The notes: generated from the letters alone by a model not told the origin. A stretch of DNA of 64,000 nucleotides from Tetragnatha versicolor (GCA_024610705.1 JANDEH010000010.1:10665349-10729348), one strand, 5' to 3'; positions 48,290-61,259 are shown, counted from the first letter of the stretch. Made by a program: numbers and translations.

Positions 48290-49388
48290 ACGTGCACGCT
48301 AACGGAAAATCGAGTAGATGTTCACGACTTTTTAGTTTAAGCAACTACCACATGGTAAACTTTCGGCTCACGTGGTATCACATGACCGCAACGAAATTTT
48401 TCAAAGCATTGAACGTCTGTGTCTATCAACATTTTAATACACTTATTTTTTTATATTTTAAATGCTGGTTAATTTATTAAAAACTATTTCCACTAATCTG
48501 GTGGTTAAGCACTGACCTATTGATCAAGTAAATCCAACCCGCTTTTAAATTATTGCGTGCTCTTAAAATGCATGTAGCTGATGATTAGTTTTAACAAATA
48601 TATTAGAATTACAATTGTTGACTTGGTACATAATTACTCAATGACACCAAAGTGTACACGAGGAGAGTTAAACAAAAGCGGAATGCCGGTTTCTGGTCCG
48701 TTGGTTAACGACAAATTGAGTAGACGTTCATAACTTTACTTAGTTTAAGTAACTGCCACATGGTAACCTTATGGCCCACGTGGTATTCACGACAGAAATT
48801 TTTATTATAAATGATATACTAGCAACTACTAGTAACATTTTAGTATACTTATTTTTATTATTTTAAGTGGTGGTTAGTTTATTAAAAGCACTTTCCACTG
48901 ATCTAGTGGTTATGCCCACTGAACTTTTAATCAAGTAATTCCAACCCGCTTATAAAATACCGCGTGCTCTTAAAATGCATGTAACTGATGATTAGTTTTT
49001 AACAAATATATTAGGAATTAAAATTGTTGACTTGGTACATAATTACTCAATGACACCAAAGTGTACACGAGGAGAGTTAAACAAAAGAGGAATGCCGGTT
49101 TCTGGTGCGTTGGTTAACGGCAAATTGGGTAGACGCTCAATACTTTATTTAGTTTTAGTAACTACCACATGGTAACCTTTTGGCCTACATGGTACTACAT
49201 GACTCACACAGAATATCCAACCCAAGACTTGCTAGCAACTACTTGTAACATTTAAAATTACTTATTTTTAATATTTTCAGTGGTGGTTAAGTTATTAAAA
49301 GCTCTTTCCACTTACCTACTGATTTTGTAATGAACATTAACTCAAGTAAATCCAACCCGTATATAAAATATATTGCATGTTCTAATTA
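48290..49388. repeat. ~410-bp tandem satellite, right block
   Basis: Satellite resumes at about 48298 (GCTAACGGAAAATCGAGTAG, matching GTTAACGACAAATTGAGTAG). It runs through monomers marked GTTGACTTGGTACATAATTA at 48617 and 49028 (411-bp spacing) and ends near AATCCAACCCGTATATAA at about 49370. These monomers are far more alike than those of the left block. Confidence 0.85.
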
Positions 49389-51449
49389 AATACCTTCGTG
49401 AAAATAAAAACAAAATCGAACGGATATTTCACCGTATGATTCACCCATTTTCTCTCACGAATAAATCTGTCGGTAGCTCTTTTGCTATAATATTTTTCTG
49501 CCACAAAATCCACCGGTCTATGGGTCGCCCGACCATGACACTATCCAGTGTTACCCAGTCAAAGCACACCCTTTACGTAACACCCCTATGGCCCATATGT
49601 ATAGAGAACGGGTTGGAAAATGCCCCAGGGCTGCTGTTTTCACGACCATCTGCAGAGTCCGTCCTGGCCTTTGTCTAAGGCCTCCTGATGATGGGACGTT
49701 TTTTTAAAGAAATGGTCATGACAATCATTCTCTTTCCCCGGCCCTCAGTAGCCTTGCCTAATGAGTGGGGGGACGCACACGAAGTTCACCAGAACCGTTA
49801 GAAATAAAGGGGAAAGTTGGCACTTTGTGTATTTTCCCGAATAGTTATGAGGATGTTGCTGAGAAAGAGTGAGTCTAACGAATTTTCCTAATGTGTAAGT
49901 TGTCATTTAGGTTTTTTTTTTTGACAATGCCTTCTTTTGACAATTTTGACTCCTTTCATGCATCAAACAAAAAACCCTAATTATAATTTATCTGTGTTCG
50001 AGGGGAATCAGTACGAATGAAATGAATAATAATACTGCTTCCATTTTTTTCTTCGAATACATTAATTGTTTAAAATAAGGATTCTTTTTATTTTGTTTAT
50101 TTTTTTATCCACGTTGAGTTCATATTCTACTAAAACTGGAAATATTGATTTGTAATTTTTTTTGTCTAGAAAATTTGACAACCACCACTTAATTGTTATG
50201 CATTGCTTCTAGCAACTTTAACTGTAACATTCACATTTGTAACGTTTCAAAACATTTTTTCTCTCTTTTTTTTAATTTTAATAACGTATCACAAATTTAC
50301 AGAGAGATGGAAACTCATGCTCCCCATGCAAAAAATGTATTCTTACAAAGACGAATGAAACACAAAACGGTTCACTATAGTTTTAAAAAATTAAAGAGTT
50401 GATTTGTATAAAAACTTCAACTTCTTCAAAATGATTAGCTTACTCACGAGTACCTTATGAATAATTAAAAGCTTAAACAATAACTTTATTTCTTAATTAC
50501 CTTCAATAAATTAGTACAATTTCACCATTATTAAAAGTAAAGAAATAAGAAGAAATACACTCATTTGACAACATTGTTTCCCCCATTCGTTTTACAAATT
50601 ACGAAATATTAGAGTAGTTTAAACGCTAAGTAAATTATAATGAACCTCTCACATAATTTTCTCGAGTATCATAAAACATCAGTTAGACTAAAATTTCAAA
50701 ATTAAAATTATCCTACGTGATGCTTGCACACATTAATTTAACAACAAAACCCTCACATCATATTAACAGTTCTTTTTATAGTTGAAATATCTGAACTTCA
50801 CCCAGATCCCGATACTATCAGCCACATAACCCAGACACATCGCAATTAGGTGCGGCATGATTTACAACTCTTTTAATTCACGATAATTCAATTCCTCAGC
50901 GGGGGAATGCTCAATAACTGAAACCAAAATTTTAATCCCGTTTCAAATTAATTATTCTCCGAGATTGAAAAAGCAGGCCCTACCTTAGAACCCTGCATGC
51001 CGTCACGTATTGTTTTCTTCAACCCTTACTTCTGCTGAAACTTTCCGAAATCGCTTTTCATTTTGATGGAAGAACACATTTTATATGTCTATTACTATTA
51101 CGAGTTAAGCGTCGTTGGTTTTTTTTATTAATTATTTAAAGGCAGTGTTTTTTTCTGAAAAACAGGTTCCGTAGAAGTAAAAATACAAATTTACTTATGT
51201 GGGGGAAAACGAAATGGTTACATGCCTCTTCTTAAACTGCACAAAACCAAGTCAATAATGGTTTGAAAATAAGATTATGAATTACAATTACATAAAAATA
51301 TGGGGCGTTGGTTTTGAGGATCAAGACCAAAGGGTTCAGATATGCTTTTACAAAATATTTTGTTTGATATAGATTAAAGAATTAAATTATTGAAAAATTA
51401 TTACAGGGAATTTATAAAATACACAATTTTCGACTCCCTATATGAAATA
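49389..51449. other. Non-coding; GC-richer 49430-49800
   Basis: No gene supported. A plus-strand frame of 101 codons at 49373-49678 starts inside the satellite edge and lacks recognisable features. The sequence after 49800 is AT-rich. Confidence 0.4.
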
Positions 51450-51877
51450 GGGTCACTTGGGGTAAGTGGGTCACTGGGATAAGTGGGTCACCCCCCTCAA
51501 ACTTAATTATGTACAAGAAATTTCACACTTACTCGCATTTATTTTGTTACAGTTTATCACACTGATGGGTTTTGCATGTATTTGATTTTTGTTTAGTTTA
51601 TTTTAAGATTTTAGAACTAATTTAAAATAAATTCCCAGCATGGATTTTTTGGACAGTTAAAGATGCAATTTTCAAAGAGGTATTTCCAGCTAAGTTTTCA
51701 TTACATTTTGATATTTATTGAACTGTTGTGCAAAGAGTTTAACTTAAAAAACATACTGCAATTTGAATTTTTACAAAATTTTTAATTTAGAAGTGTTTAA
51801 TGGGGAGTCCCACTTACCCTGTAATTTTAGCTTCTTGGGGTAAGGAGACCCCTCGCTATGAGGTAAGTGAGAACCCT
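51450..51877. mobile_element. Probable MITE with GGGTAAGTGGG motifs
   Basis: The left end has GGGTCACTTGGGGTAAGTGG followed by a second GATAAGTGGGTCACCC. The right end carries CCCACTTACCC and GGTAAGTGAGAACCC in the opposite sense. TA-like flanks are present on both sides. The inverted match is imperfect, so the boundaries are approximate. Confidence 0.5.
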
Positions 51878-51902
51878 TATCATTATGCAAGTGGTTCTAG
51901 GG

Positions 51903-52225
51903 CAGTAGTCCCCAACCTTTTTACCGCCACGGACCGGTCAAAGTTTGTTTATTTTACCGCGGCCCGCTGGGAGGGGCGTTGATTGTTTACATTCTAGATT
52001 ATTTTGATTTATTAATTTGAATTTAATTGTATTAAACATGCTTTCAAAATAAAATACAGTTACACCAAAAAATAAAAATAAAGGGATTTATAATTCATTT
52101 CATTAATTTGGAGTATAAAACTAGGAATTTAAATTCATTTTCAATGAAATGGTCGGCCCGCGGCCTGGTACCATTTCATCCACGGACCGACACCGGTCCA
52201 AGGACCGGGGGTTGGAGACCACTGT
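51903..52225. mobile_element. 323-bp hAT MITE
   Basis: Ends CAGTAGTCCCCAACC and (opposite strand) CAGTGGTCTCCAACC, with subterminal CGGACCGGT in both halves. Flanks TTCTAGGG (51895-51902) and TTCTAGAG (52226-52233) match at 7 of 8 positions, and the right copy fits the hAT target consensus nTnnnnAn. CAGTGGTCCCCAACC-like ends are typical of hAT elements. No coding capacity. Confidence 0.9.
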
Positions 52226-52265
52226 TCTAGAGGATCCCAAATGATATAGGAACTACTACTGAAGA

Positions 52266-52320
52266 CATGGGCGGATTTAGGGGGATTGTAGAGACAATTC
52301 CCCTCAACATTTTCAGAAAA
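52266..52320. mobile_element. Left-end fragment of the CATGGGCGGAT family
   Basis: CATGGGCGGATTTAGGGGG matches the left end of the MITE at 2111. No corresponding right end was found nearby, so it is truncated or decayed. Confidence 0.45.
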
Positions 52321-55300
52321 TTCCGATTTACAGTAGCAAGACCCTTTCCAAACTACATAAACTTAAACTAATCTCGTGGCTTCGAGAACTAGACATTTAC
52401 TTATAAAATCAACAAATAAAAGTGTAATGAGAAAAGAGTCATTCATATTTTTGTACAACACAAAACTTTCCAGAAAAAAGATGGTAAACAAGAAGCAAAA
52501 GACAACTCAATAAATTTTAATCTAAGGGGTACTGAGCTTCATAGAAGTGTAATAACATTTCAAAACATTTTGGTAGACACTGAAACGTCTGTATTTAAAA
52601 AATTAAATTTAACTATACACACACTAACAAAAAAGAATGGAAATATCTTCAAGCGCCCCATTCTATCCAACTTGGGAAAAAAATTCGCTAGTTAGAAAGA
52701 CGTGTGTGGCTTCTTCAATCACGATTCATCTATTAGGTAGATTTTCATGTTCCATAGGTGTATCAAAAGAGACTCCTCATAGTCATTACTCTCTGAAGCA
52801 CAAAACCCCTTTTCCTATTAGTGTCTTATGCGCGCGGAATACTCTCGGACACCTTCCTCTTCATTACCCGGCTCATAATCACTTTAAGGTGTGTGGAAGC
52901 TAGCTGAGGGCATCGGCAAATCATAATTAAGCCGGCCAGAAGCCGCGAGGGTCGCTACCACTCTTTTTATCGGCTGCGAACGAGCGGACGAGCCCACTGT
53001 CCCCCATGCTGCTTTCCATTTTAAAGAGGCCAGATGATATCGGTACAAATCTAACAGACATACGGATGGGCAACAATTTATTTTCGGAGTACATTATTTG
53101 AGGAGCTGTAATGAGAAGAGGGAATGAGGTATGTCTATCGGAGACGTGACGTGGACGCTTAAGCGAAGAAATTTGTTCCCAAAAACAAGAGGAATGCAAA
53201 ATTGCGATCAAGGGTAATTCGTCGAGGTATTCTTGTAAAAAAGGGTTTGATTTTCGTATTTGATTATTATGTAACTAGGCTTGGCTTCTTGCATTGGCGG
53301 GTAGTGTTATGCATTAGGAAAATAAAATAGCATTTTATGTATTCGAAGTCCTGGGTTGTATCTATTTATGAGAAACGCGTTTAAAAACAATGGGTATCGG
53401 TGATTAAATTTGGAGGTTCGTAGAACTCATTTTTCAAAGGTTTTTTAATGTGTTTTTAAAGGAGCTGTACATTATACCTGCTTTTGTGTTTCTTTTATCC
53501 GTGATTATGATGGAGAGACTGTTTCTCGGAATAGTGATATTAATTTGAAATGTAAACTAGTTATTTTAACTATGGGGTACACATATATATTAATGGTTAT
53601 AAAGCTGTTATTGTTTTATTTGAAAATTATTGTTGTATTGTAAAGCAATGCCATGAAAAATAAATCAGACACTCACACATACTTTTTGGTTATACAACTA
53701 AATAATATTTTAATTACTGCTATTATTTCGGGTGAAGTTGAGTAATTAGTTACCTCTTACTTGCGTCAAGTATTTTGGGTGTATCTGTATATTGGCTTTA
53801 TCTTACCAAATCCTTCAAGTACCAAAACGTAATACATAAAATGGACTTTTAATTTTAACTGGTGATGCTAAACATCTTTATTATTTTTAAAAAATTTACT
53901 TCAATGGAAAAAGAATGGGAATACATTACGGAGTATTCCGTCGACCCTTTATGCACAACCGAAAATTTGAGCACATGAGAATAATCTATCTACCTTCTAG
54001 AACATTTCCATGCATCAAAAGCACCCCACGTCAATGTATAAAAGAAGAGACAAGAGAGTTTCATAAAAAAAATTTGAAAAAAAAATCCAAAAATAAACTC
54101 TCATTCATCTTCATAAGCAAGAAGTTCCACCTTCACTCATATTTCCTACAATGAAAGAAAAAGAGCAGAATAATTACCTCATATTAAGAGAAATCTATAT
54201 TTCATTTGATCCAGTCTCACAATGACAAGTCCTTCAGATCCCCTTTTTTCCCCACTCTTGTTTTTAGTGAAGGGTCATTTTTTTACCCCGTCTCCCCCTC
54301 CGCGCACAATGGGGAGTCTCCGTCCCTGCTTTAAACAATGATTAGAATTAAATTTTCATCACCTGGATGAATTTTTCCGCCAGACCGATAAATAAAGGAT
54401 TAATATTTCAAAACGAGTGTTTTTGCAGAGGATAAGAAGGGAAAAAAGCGTAAGGGAAATCATTGATAGAGCACGCATTGGCTGCTATACCTCCTTGCAG
54501 CATTAAGAGTGGCAAAATGATAAATCCCAACACTTTTCTATCTCAAAAGCTACGGGACATTCTATAAAAATATGCGTAATATACTGATATTAAGAATACA
54601 TCCGCATCCGTAATATTAATTAAAGATACACGCGTCAATACGGATTTTTACCGTGAAACTGTTTACTTTAAGGGATTTACAATGTTATATACACCATTCA
54701 ACATATTTTCCCCAAATATGCTGGTCGTTTTATTTGAGATAACTCAAAACAACGCATAATCGGAAAAACCGACTAGATTTAAGGTGTTAAGTTTGTTTAG
54801 GGACATGTTTTACAACGCAGTTTCTTTAACGTGTAAAATGGACTTTTTTTCGTAACTTATTCAATCGTGATTTTTTTACTGGAGTGTAAGTTAGAAATGG
54901 TTTATTAGCAACAACTGAACCTTGAAACAAAATGTTTGAGACTCCACACATGTAAACAGTACTTTCTTCAACGTAATTTTGCAAAACCGATGGAAAACAC
55001 GAACACCTGAAACGTCCAAGAATCAATTATGGAAAGAGGATCTGAATGACAGTGAGATGTTAGCACTGTTGATTCCACAGAGAAGATCCGATGCGCTGTC
55101 TACTACACTCGTATCCCTACTGAAAAAAACGAACCCCGGGGTAAAAGTATTTTTCAGAACAAAGCGTGAATAATTGAGGGATATAATAAATTACACTGGC
55201 CTCCGTGAGTCGATGACAGTAGGAATCGCAAAGACAAATGAACTAAACATCGAGGGTCATAAACTAGGGTTCTTTTTCTTCGCTCTCTGCCCATCAGGAT

Positions 55301-55932
55301 GTTTTCTCAAAATTTATTTGGTGCGTCTTTTGTAAAAAGAAACTACCCGAAAAAACGTCACAAGTCTGATCTTTTCCGGTTTGTTTGCTTGCCCTCTCAA
55401 GCATGCTGAGCACCAGTATGGATTTAAAGTTTTACCTTTATGCTCAGTTTTGCTCTGCCAGACATATCGACCTCTGCCTTACAATCAATGGAGCTATATA
55501 CTTATATCTTAAAGGGTCGATAAATGCTTCACTGCAACAGCCTTTATGGGAGCTGCACTTGCTGATCCCGATGGCAAAAATAACATTGATCGGGAAGACT
55601 TCTTATCGGCACGAGATTGCGCGTTTTAACACTTCTTGGAAGAGTGAAATACAAATTGGATACTATTAGTAGTAAAAATAAACATAACAACCTGCTATTT
55701 ACTAATGTGGAATGGGTTGGAAAGAGTAAACTAATACAAAAAAAATACTTTTTCATTTAGAAGCGATACTTTTTTGTAAAGGGCGAGTATGTGTACTAGT
55801 AAATCGGATCTATTTTCAACCACTGATAAAACATTATAGACTGAAACATCTTTGGTTCAATGAAAAATCACCCCAACAAGTTTTAGTGTAGTTGTTATAC
55901 AATCCATGGTAGTTTTAATTTTATTAATTTAA
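52321..55932. other. Non-coding; GC-richer 52640-53220
   Basis: No gene supported. The island at 52640-53220 contains CpG-rich unique sequence (for example AGCCGGCCAGAAGCCGCGAG near 52930) with opposing frames and no recognisable product, and may be regulatory. The rest is AT-rich, with short frames such as 55385-55669 that show no family likeness. Confidence 0.4.
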
Positions 55933-56006
55933 CCCTTTCAGACCTAGTCGCCCCGAATTTCCCATTGGTTTTAATGGTTTTCTCGGGCGGCTTTGGATTG
56001 AAAGGG
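55933..56006. mobile_element. 74-bp TTAA-type MITE
   Basis: CCCTTTCAGACC...ATTGAAAGGG with TTAA on the left (55929-55932) and a decayed TTTA on the right. The inverted core CGCCCCGAATTTCCC matches the other two tiny TTAA elements in this window. Confidence 0.6.
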
Positions 56007-57271
56007 TTTATTAAAAGTTAAAACTCATACTAAATATGAGTTTTACCTGTTGTTATATTTTAATTTGGTGTAATTGATGAATTATGAGGGATTTTTTTAA
56101 AAGTTATTTCACTTCGAAATAATTTATGTATAAAAAATATTAATTTTAATTTTTAAATAAATATTATGATTATTTACCAAAAATAATCTGAATATAAACT
56201 CCCTCTATTTAAGTAAGTAATGAAATACAGTTTTGAAAACGACACATGAGAAAATATCTCCCTTTTCCAAGACAGAGCTGAAATTAACTTTCGATAAAGT
56301 ACTTTTTCGAATGCAGTTTTTTGTATAATTTAACTGTCAGTAAGGAAATACTTTTTGTCATGTTAAGAGCCAAACTATTATCATTTGCAAGTTCTTTAAC
56401 AAGTTGATCAGTTTATTTCAGACTTGAAATAATTCACTCGTTCAAAGGATTTAATTGTTTTCCCCTTCATCAAAAAATATAAGCTAATTTACTCCTTAAA
56501 ATAGTAATACAAATAAAACAATCTTAAAGAAACGTTCATGGAGATAAATTTCTGTTTCCATTTTAAATTTTATAAATTTTCATTTACTCTCTAAACACAC
56601 TTCACGATAAAATAACATGCACCAGTACAATTTACGTTAGGGGAAATACAAAAAAATACCTCAATAGTTCACTTTCTTATAGTAATTATTCGAGATTTTA
56701 CGCACTAGCCAAATTCAATTAAACAGTTGAGAAAAAAACGTGTGAATAAAAACTCTCCCACAGAGTGAAGTGTCAGTTTTTCAACATCCAGAGAATCAAC
56801 GGAACAAGTTCAAGTTTATCCTTCCTGGCAAGTCACACTGGCCTCGAATCCCGAGGAATGTTATTTTCAAACACATTGTTTTTCTTAATGATGCATTTTT
56901 CAAGTGAGCGAGTTGTAACTCTGGGATAATAAGAACGCTTTTTCCGTCCTATCTCACACCTGACTTGATTTTAAAGTAGCTCATTTCCGACTTTCGCGTG
57001 AAACTCTCATCAAGGGACCCTCCTTTGTTTTCCCATTCTCTGCCTTTTTTTATGACTTCCTTCTCTGATTTCACACGAATTGGAATAACGCGGCGTATTA
57101 TTAATGACTCCCGCGGAGTCATTAAGAAGGCAGATTCCGAGAGGGGATAAGAGGGGAGAGAGAGGTGCCAAAGGGTTAATTGGGAGCCCGTTTGGGACAC
57201 TGGCTGCAAAGGAATGTTTTCCGCGGCTTCGGGTACCAGGTATTTCGATTGGCTGATCAATAACTTAAGTA
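56007..57271. other. Non-coding
   Basis: AT-rich, then GC-richer between about 56750 and 57250, with a 103-codon minus-strand frame (56949-57260) that resembles no known protein. Confidence 0.4.
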
Positions 57272-57420
57272 CAGTCGACTCCGCTTATTGTGATCACGGT
57301 TAATGTTATCAATCGGATAATGCTATCAAATATTGATCGGTCCCCGATCACTCCTATTTAACTTAATGCAAAATGTATCTTTTATGTGATCAATATATCG
57401 AATAACGGAAACTAACCGGC
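57272..57420. mobile_element. pogo/Tigger-like terminal fragment
   Basis: Follows a TA and begins CAGTCGACTCCGCTTATTGT, then alternates GATCA and TTAT(C/T) motifs, ending in AACGGAAACTAACCGGC. Ends of the type CAGT(C/A)GACTC(C/T)...TTAT are typical of pogo-like transposons. No matching right end was found. Confidence 0.5.
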
Positions 57421-57769
57421 AGCACTATTGCTGGTTAATTTGGTTCAAATTGAAATAAAATGTCCCCAGCATAAATTGGTAGGGCGAAAATGTAAAAAAA
57501 AATCTTGTTAAATGATTGCCTTCGAAACAAATAGCGCAAAATTTACAGGTTTATTTTCACAAACCAATTTTAGAAAAACAATTATAGTAAAATTAAGGGT
57601 ACGTTGATAAATTAAACATTAAGCAATTAAGAAAAACACTTAAACCATATCAATTGCTATTTATACTAAATACACCGGTATGAAACCAACGCGTTAATTT
57701 CGCATGTAAGTCACCGGAACTTCCTCCGCTTTGGTAATGTTTTACAATAAGAATAGAATAGATATATTC

Positions 57770-58330
57770 AATTCACTTTCATATGAAACCGTTTATACTT
57801 TTTAAAAATACACTATCAGAAACTTTTATTTCCTAAATGTGCAACTTTATCTAAACAATTTTCTTTGAATCACCGTCCTCATTTTAAGCAAAGGTAACTA
57901 GACTGCATTTTGTGAACTGCTGACTCTTTCACCTGCCTAGTCAAAAGTTAGAGTCACCCTATTATAACTACTAAAGCTATGCCATTTTTTATTTTATTGA
58001 TTCCGTTAAGGAAAAACATACTCCTATTATATAGAAATAGATACCTATGAAACTTCCTTGAAATTAAATTTCCCTAGCACAAAGATGTTTGGAAAATACT
58101 TTTCAAAATACTTGTTATAAATAGAAGCTTTTCTAACAATGAATGCAAATTAAATTTGTATTTATTTTTCAGAAACCAATTCGTATAAATAAATTGTCCT
58201 AAAAATAAGGGTATTTTAATAAGAAATCACCAATCAGAAATTCAAAAAAAGAAATACGTATACCTTATATAAAACCCTGCTCTATACTCAAACCTTCTCT
58301 ATCTACTCTATTTTCAGTAATTTGTCTTGT
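57770..58330. repeat. R repeat, copy C (diverged)
   Basis: Landmarks in order: ATGAAACCGTTTATA, ACACTATCAGA, TTCTTTGAATCACCG, AAGCAAAGGTAACTAGACTGCA, TTTTTCAGAAACCAATT and AATCACCAATCAGAAATTCA. At its left edge it lacks the TA foldback found beside copies A and B, so it approximates the empty site. Confidence 0.7.
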
Positions 58331-58377
58331 AACTCGCCGAAGCTTTAGTTTTGGTGATAGCATTTATAATTAGGGGC

Positions 58378-58620
58378 GAGCGGGGATAGGGACAAATTTG
58401 GCAAATTCGCTAAAAATGAAAAAAAAATTACATTTTACAATCCTGTCCCATGTTTAAAACCAATAACGTAACTCTTGGTTACATTATAAATGCATGTATT
58501 TAATCAAATAGCCCTCATTTAAACTCCAAGAAAAGTTGTCTTTATAAATGATGTATTTTGTCCCATTTATCCCCGTGGTGGGGATGAATGGGACAGTTAA
58601 AAAAGTTCAGAAATTTACAA
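58378..58620. repeat. G/C-run repeat with hairpin
   Basis: AGGGGCGAGCGGGGATAGGG at the left and a strong hairpin GTCCCATTTATCCCC-GTGGT-GGGGATGAATGGGAC (58560-58594, one G-T pair) at the right. The texture resembles ends of MITEs carrying GGGACA motifs. Boundaries were not defined. Confidence 0.45.
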
Positions 58621-59160
58621 AATAAAAAAGTTATTTTTAATACTGCACAACGTTTATCTTTTTAAAGGAACAACACACTTCTATTTTCCAATGAAAAAAA
58701 TTAAAAAGGCATTTAAAGGGCAAAAAACAGCCTACTTAATGACGAGTTAAACTAACACATAAACTGAAGCAAGAGTCTTTTTGCACTTTCAGCTCAGTGG
58801 TTGAGGCTGGTGTTATTTCTATTAACGGTTAAATTTTTTTCAAAACTTTTTAATAAAAAAATTACTAATAAAATTGAATAATAAAAACATTTTTTCATTT
58901 ATATCAACCAAGAAAACTATTCTTGAAATTTTGGTTGATTTCACATGGAATGATCCATATTTGATGATCCAATCCATCCAAGTATCTCCCATATAACTTC
59001 ATCTGCTGGAATGTTTACTTATTAATTTAGCTACTAAGAGCACAGTAAGCTAGAAGAAATACGTATACTGTATGTTAGCTAATATCACATACCCAATATC
59101 CCGGTGAATTCTATAACCAAAGTATTTTTCTCTCACAGCTCCTGAGTAAAAGTGATACTA
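58621..59160. other. AT-rich non-coding DNA
   Basis: Nothing recognised. Confidence 0.4.
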
Positions 59161-60536
59161 CACTGCTGGTCATCCAAAATGGTGAAGGAGCAGAGATATC
59201 AAATCCAAATTTATTTCTATGATTGCACATTGTATTAATGTAAACTGATTAAAAATTCAGCCTCCCTGGGTGTTAGGGGGCCGAGAAAACCAGGGAGGAG
59301 TGTTGTCTCCATAGGTGTCCATTACCGCCTCCACAGGCCATGGTATTGAGTGAAAGGGGGTCTAAATGGGTTTTGAGGGGTTGGAGGACCATGTTGCCTC
59401 CCCAGGTAGTCGAATTTCATATGGTGCACCAGCGGATATCGCCTACTGGGCTAGGTGATTTCTTCTCTTTCACCGGACATGTTTTGTGGGCGTTGGTTCT
59501 TAAGAACGGATAGGTCAGTATAAAAATGCATCATAGGGGGATAAGATGAAAGCCTGGACATTGCGTTCATCATGTGGTTGTGCATTTTATTCTTGAGACT
59601 TGTCCGCAGGGGAGGGCTGAAGGTAAGGATAGACAACTGGTTGACTAACTTCAATGATGCCGGTAAATCATACTGAGGAGATGTGAGAGTTGAATGCATG
59701 TCATTTACAGTGAAGGGGACTACCCATTTGTCACGCACAGCTTCAGAAAAATTTCACTCTTTAACACAGGATTTGGCGTTGGCAATAGTGCACTAAATAA
59801 TGAAATGAACATCTCTATGTCATGGTACAGAGTTAATGAGAGAATACCAATTCTGTAAACACCACGATAATTAGAGATGGCTTTAAGACAGCGAGAAAAG
59901 AGATCACTCAACTGTTGATTTTGTAATCGTCAGATTTTTTCTGTATGCAGGGTACAGGAGTAGATAAGCATTGGATTCCACTCCCACACCTCCTCAGTAA
60001 GATTTACCGGCACATCTACCAACCAGAGCTGCATCATTGAAGTTTGGCAACCTGGTGTCTATCCTTACCTTCAGCCCTCCCCTCTGGACAATTCTCAAGA
60101 TAAAAATGCACAACCACATGACGAAAGCAATGTCCAAGCTTTCATCTTATCCCCCTATGATGAATTTTTACCCTGACCTATCCGTTATTAAAAACCAACG
60201 TCCACAAAACATTTCCGGTGAAAGAGGAGAAATCACCTAGCCCGGTAGACAATTTTCGCTGGTGCACCATATGAACTTCGACTACCTGGGGAGGCAACAT
60301 AGTCCTCCAATCCCTAAAAACCCATTTAGAGCCCCTTTCACTCTATACCATGGCCTGAGGAGGCGGTAATGGACACCTATGAAGACAACACTCCTCTCTG
60401 GTTTTCTTGGCCCCCTAACATCCAGGGAGGCTGAATTTTTAATCAATTCACTATGTAAAATTATAGAAATGAATTTGGCTTGGATATCTCTTTTCCTTCT
60501 TGGTGTACCATTTTGGATTGCCAATTGCCAGCAGTG
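59161..60536. mobile_element. 1.38-kb long inverted repeat, TA-flanked
   Basis: Ends CACTGCTGG...CCAGCAGTG are flanked by TA (59159-59160 and 60537-60538). Arms of about 480-540 bp (59161-59650 and about 60050-60536) share AATCCAAAATGG-like ends, AAAAATTCAGCCTCCCTGG, GGTGTCCATTACCGCCTCC, TGGTGCACCAGCG and AAGGTAAGGATAGACA. The ~400-bp centre (about 59650-60050) holds a 63-codon minus frame (59720-59911) without a recognised family. This is a foldback MITE of mariner-like target preference. Confidence 0.8.
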
Positions 60537-60649
60537 TATATAGAGTAGATCCGTGTGAGTACCGAAGGAATCGGATTCATCCAGCGGATTCTATTTGCTT
60601 TTAAATCTAACGGTACTCAAAAGTACCGTTGGTAGATAAAGGTGAACAA

Positions 60650-61010
60650 AGAAAAATATTTCTGGGAAAAATAAATATTAAAAATATTTTTTAAATAGAA
60701 ACAGTAATAAAAAAACTCAACTTTATTGGTATTTATTTTTCATAAAGATATTTTTGTGGAAAAAATATTTTTGTTTGAGAGTTGCCTTCCCACCACCGAC
60801 CATGCTGGTCACGTGGTGGGACTGTCCGTTAGTTCTTTTGTTAAAATGTAAATAGATTGTTAATCGTCGTGTAAATAAATTGTCTTTGTGTCAACGTGGA
60901 CCTGCCATGGAGCTTATTATAAGGGTATGTAAATAAGTATACACCAATAAGAAAGAAATATGTATCTTAAAAGTGAATATTTATTATACACCTAACATCC
61001 CGAAAATAAT
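60650..61010. repeat. R repeat fragment D with an inserted segment
   Basis: AATATTTTTTAAAT, TTTATTGGTATTTATTTTTC and, further on, GGTATGTAAATAAGTATACACCAATAAG match repeat R. Between about 60772 and 60920 unrelated DNA is inserted, carrying a hairpin at 60789-60820 (CCCACCAC ... GACCA-TGC-TGGTC ... GTGGTGGG) and an AATAAA. The insert could be a short solo LTR or MITE, which is unproven. Confidence 0.5.
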
Positions 61011-61259
61011 CTGTGCAAAAAACCAAATTTATATATTAATATTCATGTTATCACTGAAACGTCTGTTTCGGTGAAAACTTTTACAAGTACTCTAGAACAA
61101 TTTCATCCAGTTTCAGTTGAAACCCCTTTAAATTTTTGGAGTCAAAAAGTATCAGAGATAACTAACTATACTAGACAGCAACGTTTGTTGACCCTACGAC
61201 GTCACCTACAAAGTAGTTCCAATCACGATGTCACTTTGTAGGACATTTTGTAGAAAGAA

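Noticed and set aside
53925..53950. GTATTCCGTCGACC as another copy of the palindromic MITE at 42845
   Set aside because: Only about 14 bases match and no inverted arm follows.
56949..57260. 103-codon minus-strand ORF
   Set aside because: No domain, signal or family likeness was seen, and its length is within chance for a GC-richer patch.
59451..59911. Minus-strand frames of 95 and 63 codons inside the long inverted repeat
   Set aside because: They overlap in different frames, have no recognised motif, and one lies largely within a duplicated arm. Kept only as a note under the element.
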